DNA of 6,232 bases from Marinosulfonomonas sp. (lineage in GTDB: Bacteria; Pseudomonadota; Alphaproteobacteria; Rhodobacterales; Rhodobacteraceae), in contig WGBJ01000017.1 in assembly GCA_015494385.1 (NCBI GenBank), forward strand, positions 1 through 6,232, read 5' to 3'. The stretch's first letter is position 1. Each line of letters opens with the position of its first letter. Positions 1-5,319 of this stretch are shown here, piece by piece. Under the pieces are notes generated by a model. That model had not been told where the DNA came from. It did not search any database and saw only the letters and a list, made by a program, of their open reading frames with translations. Position numbers and translations under genes: made by a program.

Positions 1-48
1 CCAACCTATCTGAAAGAGCTGTGCAATCTGGGGGCCTATACCAGTTAG
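1..48 (+). CDS. C-terminal tail of an unidentified protein (5' end outside window)
   Basis: Reading frame 1 is open from the window edge to a TAG at 46-48 and encodes 15 residues, PTYLKELCNLGAYTS. This is too short to assign to a family. It is supported as coding only by the open frame, a composition that reads like normal protein, and a plausible gene end about 110 bp before the mcd start on the same strand. No clear hairpin with a T-tract follows it, so read-through into mcd cannot be excluded. It could be chance, because 16 codons without a stop is not unusual in GC-rich DNA. Confidence 0.4.
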   Translation, partial: PTYLKELCNLGAYTS

Positions 49-101
49 ACCATTTTCTTTGCGTCATATTTATTCAAAACCTGTCCCAATAACGTATTTT
101 T

Positions 102-111
102 GTTGCGCAAC
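102..111. promoter_or_regulatory. Candidate operator: perfect 10-bp palindrome upstream of mcd
   Basis: GTTGCGCAAC is a perfect palindrome about 50 bp before the mcd start codon, in an otherwise AT-rich leader (51-101). The core TTGCGC recurs at 119-124, 16 bp further on. A position between promoter and ribosome binding site would suit a repressor. The alphaproteobacterial short-chain fatty acyl-CoA regulator PccR is known to use TTTGCAAA-type paired sites; this site is only loosely similar and the spacing differs, so no regulator is assigned. I could not find a convincing -35/-10 pair here; TTCAAA (73-78) with TATTTT (95-100) is the best, and it is weak. Confidence 0.25.
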
Positions 112-159
112 CGCGCCTTTGCGCCTATGTCGATCCTGACAGACAAAAGGACGTAAGCC

Positions 160-1791
160 ATGCCCATTTCCGACATCCTGACCCTTGCCAAATCCACCCT
201 GCCAGCCGTGCAAACCCTGCTGGATGATGCCACCGCAAACCTGCGGGAAAAGGTGGTTGCGGACGGGCGGGTTTCGGGCGCGTTGCTGGAGCAGCATCAG
301 GATGCCGCACATGCGCTGTCGTGGCTGGCGACCTATTCGCAGGCGCTGCACCAGATGGCCGCATGGGCCGACCGGCTGAACAGCGACGGCAAGCTGGGCG
401 GGATGGAGCAACTGATCCTGCAAATTGCCTTTGGCGAATACCTGTCGCAGATTGCTGGCGGCATCCCGATGTCACAGGGCGAAATTGCCCGCCTTCAGGA
501 TTTCGGCCTGACCATGCCGGATACGCCCGAGATTGCCGCCCTGATGGCCGAAGGGAACACATCCGACGCCCGCATGGCTCTGATCGCCCTGATGCAGGAA
601 AACGCGGGCCATGCCACCTTTGGCGCAACGGGGCTGGATGACGAGCTGGAAATGATCCGCGAGCAATTCCGCCGCTTTGCCGATGACCGCGTGGTGCCCA
701 ACGCCCATGAATGGCACCTGAAGGATGAGTTGATCCCGATGGAGATCATCACCGAAATGGCCGAACTGGGCGTATTCGGCCTGACCATCCCCGAGGAATA
801 CGGCGGGTTCGGCCTGTCCAAGGCATCCATGTGTGTGGTGTCCGAAGAACTGTCGCGCGGCTATATCGGGGTGGGGTCGCTTGGCACCCGCTCGGAAATC
901 GCGGCGGAGCTGATTATTTGCGGCGGGACCGAGGAACAGAAACAGCACTGGCTGCCGAAAATCGCCAGTGCCGAAATCCTGCCAACGGCCGTGTTTACCG
1001 AACCCAATACAGGGTCCGATCTGGGGTCACTGCGCACCCGCGCCATCAAGGATGGCGATGATTACACCGTCACCGGCAACAAGACATGGATCACCCACGC
1101 CGCCCGCACCCATGTGATGACATTGCTGGCCCGCACCGATCCCGACACCACCGATTATAAGGGCCTGTCGATGTTTCTGGCCGAAAAGACACCGGGCACC
1201 GACGAAAACCCTTTCCCAACCCCCGGCATGAGTGGTGGTGAAATCGAGGTTCTGGGCTATCGCGGCATGAAGGAATACGAACTGGGTTTTGACGGTTTCA
1301 AGGTGAAGGGTGAAAACCTGTTGGGCGGGGTCGAGGGGCAAGGCTTCAAGCAGTTGATGCAGACCTTTGAATCCGCCCGCATCCAGACCGCCGCCCGCGC
1401 CATCGGCGTGGCACAAAACGCGCTGGAAGTCGGGATGCAATACGCCAATGACCGCAAGCAATTCGGTAAATCCCTGATCCATTTCCCGCGCGTTGCCGGC
1501 AAGCTGGCGATGATGGCGGTGGAAATCATGATCGCCCGCCAGATGGCCTATTTCGCGGCATGGGAAAAGGACCACGACCAGCGCTGTGACCTTGAGGCCG
1601 GTATGGCCAAACTGCTGGGCGCGCGGGTGGCCTGGGCGGCGGCGGATAACGCACTGCAAATCCACGGCGGCAACGGGTTTGCGCTGGAATACCAGATCAG
1701 CCGTATCCTGTGCGATGCCCGTATCCTGAACATCTTTGAAGGGGCGGCGGAAATTCAGGCACAGGTGATTGCGCGGCGGTTGCTGGGGTAA
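160..1791 (+). CDS. mcd: (2S)-methylsuccinyl-CoA dehydrogenase-type acyl-CoA dehydrogenase
   Basis: This is a 543-residue cytoplasmic FAD enzyme. Residues 1 to about 155 form an extra helical N-terminal region; the standard three-part acyl-CoA dehydrogenase fold follows (alpha domain about 160-275, beta domain about 276-385, C-terminal alpha domain about 390-543). Visible signatures are the flavin/substrate loop VFTEPNTGSD (278-287), the arginine-rich ARIQTAARAIGVAQ (406-419), DRKQFGK (431-437), QIHGGNGF (500-507) and NIFEGAAEIQ (524-533), where Glu527 aligns with the catalytic base of medium-chain dehydrogenases. A long N-terminal extension plus this C-terminal pattern is typical of Mcd, which oxidises (2S)-methylsuccinyl-CoA to mesaconyl-CoA in the ethylmalonyl-CoA pathway and passes electrons to ETF. 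The ATG at 160 is preceded by AAGGA (147-151) at an 8-base spacing. The gene stands alone, with no ccr, ecm or mch beside it. The main alternative is another long acyl-CoA dehydrogenase of unknown substrate. Confidence 0.8.
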   Translation: MPISDILTLAKSTLPAVQTLLDDATANLREKVVADGRVSGALLEQHQDAAHALSWLATYSQALHQMAAWADRLNSDGKLGGMEQLILQIAFGEYLSQIAGGIPMSQGEIARLQDFGLTMPDTPEIAALMAEGNTSDARMALIALMQENAGHATFGATGLDDELEMIREQFRRFADDRVVPNAHEWHLKDELIPMEIITEMAELGVFGLTIPEEYGGFGLSKASMCVVSEELSRGYIGVGSLGTRSEIAAELIICGGTEEQKQHWLPKIASAEILPTAVFTEPNTGSDLGSLRTRAIKDGDDYTVTGNKTWITHAARTHVMTLLARTDPDTTDYKGLSMFLAEKTPGTDENPFPTPGMSGGEIEVLGYRGMKEYELGFDGFKVKGENLLGGVEGQGFKQLMQTFESARIQTAARAIGVAQNALEVGMQYANDRKQFGKSLIHFPRVAGKLAMMAVEIMIARQMAYFAAWEKDHDQRCDLEAGMAKLLGARVAWAAADNALQIHGGNGFALEYQISRILCDARILNIFEGAAEIQAQVIARRLLG

Positions 1792-1812
1792 GGGCTGACA
1801 ACAGGCACCCTT
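1790..1812 (+). terminator. Weak hairpin just after mcd
   Basis: AAGGG (1790-1794) can pair with CCCTT (1808-1812), and inside it CTG (1795-1797) with CAG (1802-1804) around an ACAA loop, leaving GCA bulged. The stem begins inside the TAA of mcd. No T-run follows, so this is at best a weak or Rho-assisted 3' end. mcd and the zinc-ribbon gene 53 bp downstream may be co-transcribed. Confidence 0.2.
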
Positions 1813-1829
1813 GACGGCAATTCACGACA

Positions 1830-1844
1830 GACCCAAACTGGGTC
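1830..1844 (+). promoter_or_regulatory. Hairpin occupying the ribosome-binding position of the zinc-ribbon gene
   Basis: GACCCA (1830-1835), loop AAC, TGGGTC (1839-1844) is a perfect 6-bp stem ending on the base before the ATG at 1845. No purine-rich Shine-Dalgarno sequence is present in the preceding 30 bases. In the mRNA this stem would cover the initiation region, so translation may be weak, conditional, or dependent on ribosomes arriving from mcd. No in-frame start lies between the upstream in-frame TGA (1812-1814) and 1845, so the hairpin is truly outside the coding region unless initiation is internal. Confidence 0.35.
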
Positions 1845-2177
1845 ATGGCTTCAGATACTCCAGATCACCATTGCCCCGGCTGTGGCACCCCGCAGCGCAA
1901 CTTTGAGCGCTACCCGTGGTATTTCTGCCAAGATTGTCTATCGCTGGCCAGTGACAAGGCCGGAACCATAGTGGAATTTGCAAATGCGGGTATCGGTGGT
2001 GGGTTGGTCTGGCGCTATCAAGGAGAGAAAGACTGGCGCGATGCGAGGGCTGTTGCCTGTCAGATTATGTCCCGTCCCGTGATCGTTCACGAGGCCCGTT
2101 TTGGCGGTGTGGTTGCCGAACCCTTGCAGAGCGGCCCCCTACCCAACGATATAAATATCGTAGACCTACGGCGTTAA
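1845..2177 (+). CDS. Small zinc-ribbon protein of unknown function
   Basis: This is a 110-residue soluble protein with no signal peptide or membrane segment. It has two CxxC knuckles, Cys10-Cys13 (CPGCG) and Cys28-Cys31 (CQDC), 14 residues apart, as expected for a structural zinc ribbon. After the second knuckle come a short hydrophobic, glycine-rich strand region (about 42-58) and the motif EARFGGVV (83-90). The combination CPxCG, RYPxYxCxDC, then EARFGG matches a small conserved bacterial protein type that I recognise only as uncharacterised. Zinc binding is inferred from the cysteine spacing. There is no helix-turn-helix or catalytic motif, so a DNA-binding role is not supported. The ATG at 1845 is the only start available before the first cysteine pair. 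It lies 53 bp after mcd; a functional link is not evident. Confidence 0.75.
   Translation: MASDTPDHHCPGCGTPQRNFERYPWYFCQDCLSLASDKAGTIVEFANAGIGGGLVWRYQGEKDWRDARAVACQIMSRPVIVHEARFGGVVAEPLQSGPLPNDINIVDLRR
2146..2170. repeat. Two overlapping short inverted repeats at the 3' end of the zinc-ribbon gene
   Basis: ACGATAT-AA-ATATCGT (2146-2161) has perfect 7-bp arms and CGTAG-AC-CTACG (2159-2170) has perfect 5-bp arms; they share bases 2159-2161. Both lie in the last codons of the zinc-ribbon gene, so part of the symmetry may come from its Asn-Asp-Ile-Asn-Ile-Val codons. They could form mutually exclusive stems or be protein sites upstream of the cytochrome gene. No T-run follows, so they are not a standard terminator. 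Confidence 0.3.
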
Positions 2178-2190
2178 ACCGGAACCCCGC

Positions 2191-2228
2191 ACGACACAAA
2201 AGTTGTTATCACTATATAACTAGTTGTT
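2191..2228 (+). promoter_or_regulatory. Candidate promoter with flanking repeats for the cytochrome pair
   Basis: ACGACA (2191-2196) and TATAAC (2215-2220), 18 bp apart, match the sigma-70 -35 and -10 consensus at 4/6 and 5/6 positions and would start transcription about 60 bp before the first cytochrome gene. The -10 is bracketed by a direct repeat AGTTGTT (2201-2207 and 2222-2228) with a 21-bp period, about two helical turns. It also carries GTTAT/ATAAC (2205-2209/2216-2220) and the palindrome AACTAGTT (2218-2225). This dyad-rich, AT-rich patch in a GC-rich genome is where a regulator could bind. A second, weaker option is TTGACC (2227-2232) with TACCAA (2250-2255). Confidence 0.35.
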
Positions 2229-2288
2229 GACCGAACCATTTTTTGGCGATACCAATTCAGAAACGCGTAACAGAAAAATGGTATTTCA

Positions 2289-2774
2289 ATGCTCAAATCC
2301 CCAAAATTTCTATGGCTAATCATCCTTGTTTTACTGGCCGGTCTTGGCTTTATGACCAACAAATTCATCTTTGCCGGCAAAACCATTCCCAGTAATGACG
2401 ATCGCACCACGATTCTGGTAACAGCCGAAGAACGCACCATGATCCTTGGGGAAATGCGCAAATTTCTGGAAACCATTCAGGGGATCACCGAGGCGACAGC
2501 CAAAGGCGATCTGGAAACAGTTGCGACACTTGCCACCGATATGGGCAACGAAAGTCCGAATGTCTCTCCTTCATTGATGGGTAAACTGCCAATCGAGTTC
2601 AAATCGCTTGGTTCCGCCACTCACGGCCTATTCACTGATCTGGGAGAGACCGCCAAGGGCGGGGATGCAAATGCGGTTCTGCGTGACATGGGCAACTTGA
2701 TGCTGAATTGCACAAGCTGTCATGCGGACAATAAATTTGTCATCGAAGGGACGGCCGAAGCCAAAACGCAATAG
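2289..2774 (+). CDS. Membrane-anchored cytochrome c'-like monohaem protein, copy 1
   Basis: This is a 161-residue protein. Residues 7-22 are a hydrophobic segment after a short basic N-terminus, without a clear cleavage or lipobox site, so it probably remains as a signal anchor with the rest in the periplasm. The remainder is mostly helical (for example RTMILGEMRKFLETIQGITEA, about 49-69) and ends in one haem c site, CTSCH (141-145, proximal His145). A haem motif near the C-terminus of a four-helix-type domain is the layout of cytochrome c'-like proteins. The role is unknown: electron transfer, gas binding or sensing are all possible. Its paralogue follows 66 bp downstream. No good Shine-Dalgarno sequence precedes the ATG at 2289; the next in-frame ATG (2352) would remove most of the membrane segment. 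Codon and base composition looks less GC-rich than that of mcd. Confidence 0.78.
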   Translation: MLKSPKFLWLIILVLLAGLGFMTNKFIFAGKTIPSNDDRTTILVTAEERTMILGEMRKFLETIQGITEATAKGDLETVATLATDMGNESPNVSPSLMGKLPIEFKSLGSATHGLFTDLGETAKGGDANAVLRDMGNLMLNCTSCHADNKFVIEGTAEAKTQ

Positions 2775-2830
2775 CGTTTGGCATTGGCCGGGCCTAACCG
2801 CCCTTGGTGTTCTAATATCCGTTTCAACAC

Positions 2831-2838
2831 GAGGTGAT
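2831..2838 (+). promoter_or_regulatory. Strong Shine-Dalgarno of cytochrome copy 2
   Basis: GAGGTGAT is an almost full complement of the 16S rRNA 3' end and sits just before the ATG at 2841, fixing that start. Copy 1 has no comparable site, so the two paralogues are probably made in unequal amounts even if they share one transcript. Confidence 0.7.
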
Positions 2839-2840
2839 CC

Positions 2841-3320
2841 ATGACGAAATCCTGTAAACTTCCGTGGCTGGTCAGTCTTGTGCTGCTGATAGCTGTTCTG
2901 GCGATGGGCTATATGTTCATGCTGCGCGGCAATGTGGTGGCCAGCAATGACAGCCGCACGGCGATTGTTGTAACGGCCGATGAACGCGATCTGTTGCTTG
3001 CGGAAATGCGTGGGTTTTTGGAAGCAATTCAGGAAATCACCGAAGCGATTGGCGATGGCGATATGGAAACCGCTTCCAATTCCGCCCGAGCTGTTGGCGC
3101 TGCTGCGGCACAAGGGGTGCCTGTCGCGTTGATGGGGAAACTGCCGCTGGAATTCAAAACCCTTGGCCTGTCCACCCATACGCTGTTTGACGAACTGGCG
3201 ATGAATGCGATGGACATGGGGGATGAAAACATCATGATCACCAGCGTCGGCACCCTGCTGCAAAACTGCACCAGCTGCCATGCCGGTTACAAAATCATTG
3301 CGGAAACACCGGTTAACTAG
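2841..3320 (+). CDS. Membrane-anchored cytochrome c'-like monohaem protein, copy 2
   Basis: This 159-residue paralogue of the preceding gene has the same architecture: a hydrophobic anchor (about 9-28), then SNDxRT (35-40), a long amphipathic helix (about 47-70), the conserved block LMGKLPLEFKTLG (97-109), and a C-terminal haem site CTSCH (143-147). By eye, residues 35-86 align with copy 1 without gaps at 30 identical positions of 52; after that copy 2 carries a two-residue insertion before PxxLMGKLP. Its AHAGYKI-like tail (CHAGYKII) is closer to the common CHxxY ending of cytochrome c'-like proteins than copy 1 (CHADNKFV). Haem attachment would need the cytochrome c maturation system, which is not in this window. 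The gene runs into the convergent hydrolase gene with an 8-bp overlap. The function and partner are not visible. Confidence 0.8.
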   Translation: MTKSCKLPWLVSLVLLIAVLAMGYMFMLRGNVVASNDSRTAIVVTADERDLLLAEMRGFLEAIQEITEAIGDGDMETASNSARAVGAAAAQGVPVALMGKLPLEFKTLGLSTHTLFDELAMNAMDMGDENIMITSVGTLLQNCTSCHAGYKIIAETPVN

Positions 3321-3332
3321 GGCCTGTTAACC
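3311..3332. terminator. Hairpin across the overlapping ends of two convergent genes
   Basis: GGTTAAC (3311-3317), an 8-base loop, and GTTAACC (3326-3332) form a perfect 7-bp inverted repeat. The left arm and loop contain both stop codons, TAA of the hydrolase (complement of 3313-3315) and TAG of cytochrome copy 2 (3318-3320). The position suggests a shared 3'-end structure working in both directions. There is no T-tract on either side, so intrinsic termination is unproven; it may instead stabilise 3' ends. Confidence 0.4.
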
Positions 3333-4017
3333 AGTCCTGCAAAAGTCCGGTCAGTTGATCGGGCTTTTCCATGGTCGACATATGGCCGCAATCCTTGATC
3401 ACCTCTAGCTGCGCATCGGGTATTCCGGCGGCCATTTCACGGGCCAGTTCAGGCGGGGTCAGCTCGTCTTCATCCCCGACCACAACCAGCGTCGGACAGG
3501 TGATATTCCCCAGCATCGGCACCGAATCCGCGCGCCCAATGATGGCGTGGATCTGTTGCGCCCAGACGTCCGGCTCCGTGTCCACGGCCATATCGATAAT
3601 CGCCTGTTTCAGCGCGGTATCGTTATGGCGGGATTTGGCGATGCTCAGATCCAGCGTGGCATGGCACACAGCCATGAATTTCCCCGCCGCCGCCAGTTCC
3701 AGCGCCTCGTGCCGAAGTGCTGTTTTTTCGGGCGTATCGGCGCGGGCCGAGGTATCAAGCAGCGCCAGACGTTCCACCCGTTCGGGCGCTTGGCACATGA
3801 TTTCAAAACACAGGTAACCGCCCATCGACAGACCGGCGAGGGCAAACCGTTCGGGCGCGTTTGCCAGAATATGCGCGGCGATATCGGCCATGCTGTCGTG
3901 CTGCATGTGATCCCCAATGATCACTTGGCGATCCTGCGAAAGAGCGGGGATTTGCGCGGCAAACAGGGCGTCCGTGCAGGCCAGACCGGGGATCAGCAGC
4001 AAAGGGGTGGCGGGCAT
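3313..4017 (-). CDS. Alpha/beta-fold hydrolase
   Basis: This is a 234-residue cytoplasmic protein with the alpha/beta hydrolase layout. The N-terminal strand and oxyanion region is LLLIPGLACTD (6-16), the nucleophile elbow is GLSMGG with Ser64, the acid is probably Asp184 in VVGDEDELTPP, and the base is His212 in DCGHMSTMEKPD. A short helical cap lies at about 95-165. The complete Ser-Asp-His set implies an active serine hydrolase (esterase, lactonase, thioesterase or C-C bond hydrolase), but the substrate cannot be read from sequence. There is no signal peptide. The ATG at 4017 begins right at the first beta strand, as in short family members; only a weak purine run (GAAAG, complement of 4027-4031) precedes it. 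It is divergent from the lipoprotein gene across 81 bp and convergent with cytochrome copy 2. Confidence 0.85.
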   Translation of the reverse strand: MPATPLLLIPGLACTDALFAAQIPALSQDRQVIIGDHMQHDSMADIAAHILANAPERFALAGLSMGGYLCFEIMCQAPERVERLALLDTSARADTPEKTALRHEALELAAAGKFMAVCHATLDLSIAKSRHNDTALKQAIIDMAVDTEPDVWAQQIHAIIGRADSVPMLGNITCPTLVVVGDEDELTPPELAREMAAGIPDAQLEVIKDCGHMSTMEKPDQLTGLLQDWLTGPS

Positions 4018-4098
4018 ATCGTTGGCTTTCTTGTGATTTTACATCTGTTGCCCAGTGTATATCATCGCCAGAGACCCGTAACCCCCGAAAGATTTGTG
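4018..4098. promoter_or_regulatory. Divergent promoter region between hydrolase and lipoprotein genes
   Basis: These 81 bp must carry the start signals of both flanking genes, since they diverge here. On the minus strand TAAAAT (complement of 4036-4041) is a good -10 for the hydrolase but has no matching -35. On the plus strand TATATC (4058-4063) is a possible -10 for the lipoprotein, again without a good -35. No strong palindrome was seen. Confidence 0.35.
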
Positions 4099-4488
4099 AT
4101 GCGTATCCTGATTGCCCTGCTGATGTTCACCCTGACGGGGTGCAAATACGATGAAACCATATCGGGTTATGTGGACCAGCGGGCCGAGTGGGTGTTGGTG
4201 GAACTAGATGGCAAACCCTTTCCGGCCCGCGCAACCATCACTTTCCCCTCCAAGGGCCGGATCGCGGGCCAAGCGCCCTGCAACCGCTATTCCGCCACCC
4301 AATCCGCCCCGCGCCCGTGGTTCGAGGCGGGCCCGGTGATCTCCACTAAAATGGCCTGCGCCGATTTGGCGGCAGAGCAGCGGTTTTTCAAAGTACTGGG
4401 GGAAATGACGCTGGTGGATGTGTTGGGGAACGTGTTGGTTTTATCCAATGAGGCTGGCCGCGAGATGGTGTTCAAGGCGACACCGTAG
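4099..4488 (+). CDS. META-domain (HslJ-like) lipoprotein
   Basis: This is a 129-residue protein. Residues 1-14 form a short lipoprotein signal ending in the lipobox L-T-G-C with Cys15 as the lipidated residue. Residues about 30-127 match the META/HslJ pattern: WVLVELDGKP (31-40), GRIAGQAPCNRYSA (53-66), STKMACADL (82-90) and a closing strand with VLVLSNEAGREMVF (112-125). Cys61 and Cys87 are the two cysteines conserved in many META domains. The family is linked in E. coli (HslJ) to outer-membrane and novobiocin-resistance phenotypes, but the molecular role is unknown. Location is probably the inner leaflet of the outer membrane; residue +2 is Lys, not the inner-membrane retention Asp. The open frame extends much further upstream, but that part is antisense to the hydrolase. 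The ATG at 4099 gives the lipoprotein signal and is preceded by GAAAGA (4087-4092); GTG at 4096 is an alternative. Confidence 0.8.
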   Translation: MRILIALLMFTLTGCKYDETISGYVDQRAEWVLVELDGKPFPARATITFPSKGRIAGQAPCNRYSATQSAPRPWFEAGPVISTKMACADLAAEQRFFKVLGEMTLVDVLGNVLVLSNEAGREMVFKATP

Positions 4489-4511
4489 CGGAGCCGCTTG
4501 CGCGGCGCTTT
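4487..4511 (+). terminator. GC-rich hairpin after the lipoprotein gene
   Basis: GCCGC (4493-4497), loop TTGC, GCGGC (4502-4506) forms a stable 5-bp stem that AGC (4487-4489) and GCT (4507-4509) can lengthen with a small bulge. It begins one base inside the TAG and is followed by only three T residues (4509-4511). It is a plausible intrinsic terminator for the lipoprotein gene. Confidence 0.45.
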
Positions 4512-4518
4512 ATGTCTC

Positions 4519-4573
4519 GCACCCTGCGGGCGCTCGGGTGCCTCCGGCGGGGATATTTGGGCGAAAAAGAAAC
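4519..4573. repeat. Rhodobacterales-type intergenic repeat block
   Basis: The segment has a hairpin GCACCC (4519-4524)/GGGTGC (4536-4541), then CCTCCGGCGGGGATATTT (4541-4558) and a purine-rich tail GGGCGAAAAAGAAA (4559-4572). From memory, the CCTCCGGCGGGG-TATTT-purine string recurs at gene ends in many Rhodobacterales genomes; I could not run the search that would confirm this. It fills the convergent gap between the lipoprotein gene and recO, so it may end transcription from either side. Read on the recO strand, the tail becomes a pyrimidine run (TTTCTTTTTC) soon after the recO stop. Confidence 0.45.
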
Positions 4574-4581
4574 AAGGGGCT

Positions 4582-5307
4582 TTAGGCATGCCGCACATAG
4601 GCATCGACGAACCGTTGCCGTGCGGCAGGCAGGGGTTTGTTGCCCAGTGAATGGGCCAGCCAGTGGGTCAGGAAGTGCCCTGTCAGGCGCAGCCCGTCGA
4701 TGATTTCACTATCGGGCGCCGGACCCTGACCCAGCAGGCACAGCGGCAAAGGCAACAGGCGGTCGGCCCATTCACCGGCCCCTTCGGCACTGACAGCGCG
4801 GCCGGATTTGGGGGAAACATAGGCCAGATCATCGCGGCTGCCGTTCACCGCGCAACGGCGCAGATCAAGGCCAAAGCCCAGATCCTCGAGCAGGGCCAGT
4901 TCCCAGCGCAGGTACGCCAGCGGCCAACCTTCGGTATTGCCCAGAAGATCAAACAGGGTGACGGAGCGCTGGTATAGCGCTGCATGCGCCTCGCGTTCGG
5001 GCAGGGCAAAGGCCAGCAGGGCGCAGATGGAATTCAATGCCGAAAGTGTCAGCCGATCCGCCATCACCGCCGCCGCGCGGCTGCGCAGGGGTTCCACGGT
5101 GTAGCTGCCCAGATGATCGGCAAGGCGCGCGCGCCATGTGACGTCCAGTTGTGCACCGGGTTGCAACACAGGTGTCATCTTGCGCGAGGATGCTCCGCGC
5201 ACAACGCCCGCGTGCCGCCCGTGTTCGGCGGTGAATACTTCGATGATAGCCGAGTTTTCGCCGTGCTTGCGCACCGCCAGCAAAACCCCTTGGTCACGCC
5301 ATTCCAT
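4582..5307 (-). CDS. recO: DNA repair protein RecO
   Basis: This 241-residue protein is close to the usual RecO length. Residues 1 to about 78 form the N-terminal OB-fold ([17 protein letters not shown] at the start; [17 protein letters not shown] at 35-51), and the rest is the helical C-terminal domain, including [13 protein letters not shown] (144-156) and [11 protein letters not shown] (163-173). RecO works with RecR (and RecF) to load RecA on SSB-coated single-stranded DNA at gaps. Only Cys152 remains in the region where some RecO proteins have a four-cysteine zinc site, so no zinc finger is predicted. It is the last gene of the era-DUF1491-recO unit and starts 12 bp after the DUF1491 stop. 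No Shine-Dalgarno is seen before the ATG at 5307, so it probably relies on translational coupling. Confidence 0.92.
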   Translation of the reverse strand: MEWRDQGVLLAVRKHGENSAIIEVFTAEHGRHAGVVRGASSRKMTPVLQPGAQLDVTWRARLADHLGSYTVEPLRSRAAAVMADRLTLSALNSICALLAFALPEREAHAALYQRSVTLFDLLGNTEGWPLAYLRWELALLEDLGFGLDLRRCAVNGSRDDLAYVSPKSGRAVSAEGAGEWADRLLPLPLCLLGQGPAPDSEIIDGLRLTGHFLTHWLAHSLGNKPLPAARQRFVDAYVRHA

Positions 5308-5319
5308 AAGCAGAGCGTA

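Noticed and set aside
1027..1665. Long minus-strand open frame inside mcd
   Set aside because: It is the complement of conserved acyl-CoA dehydrogenase core sequence; the translation is His/Gly/Ala-rich with no family pattern.
2775..2840. Possible separate promoter for cytochrome copy 2 (TAATAT at 2813-2818)
   Set aside because: The -10-like hexamer has no -35 at an acceptable distance (GGGCCT region), so co-transcription with copy 1 is the simpler reading.
2628..3281. Minus-strand open frame spanning both cytochrome genes
   Set aside because: It crosses the intergenic gap and both haem motifs in antisense, and the paralogous plus-strand proteins clearly explain the region.
3547..4098. Upstream extension of the lipoprotein reading frame, which is open from 3547
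   Set aside because: This part lies antisense to a well-supported alpha/beta hydrolase, reads as low-quality protein rich in Arg, His and Gln, and would bury the lipoprotein signal that starts at 4099.
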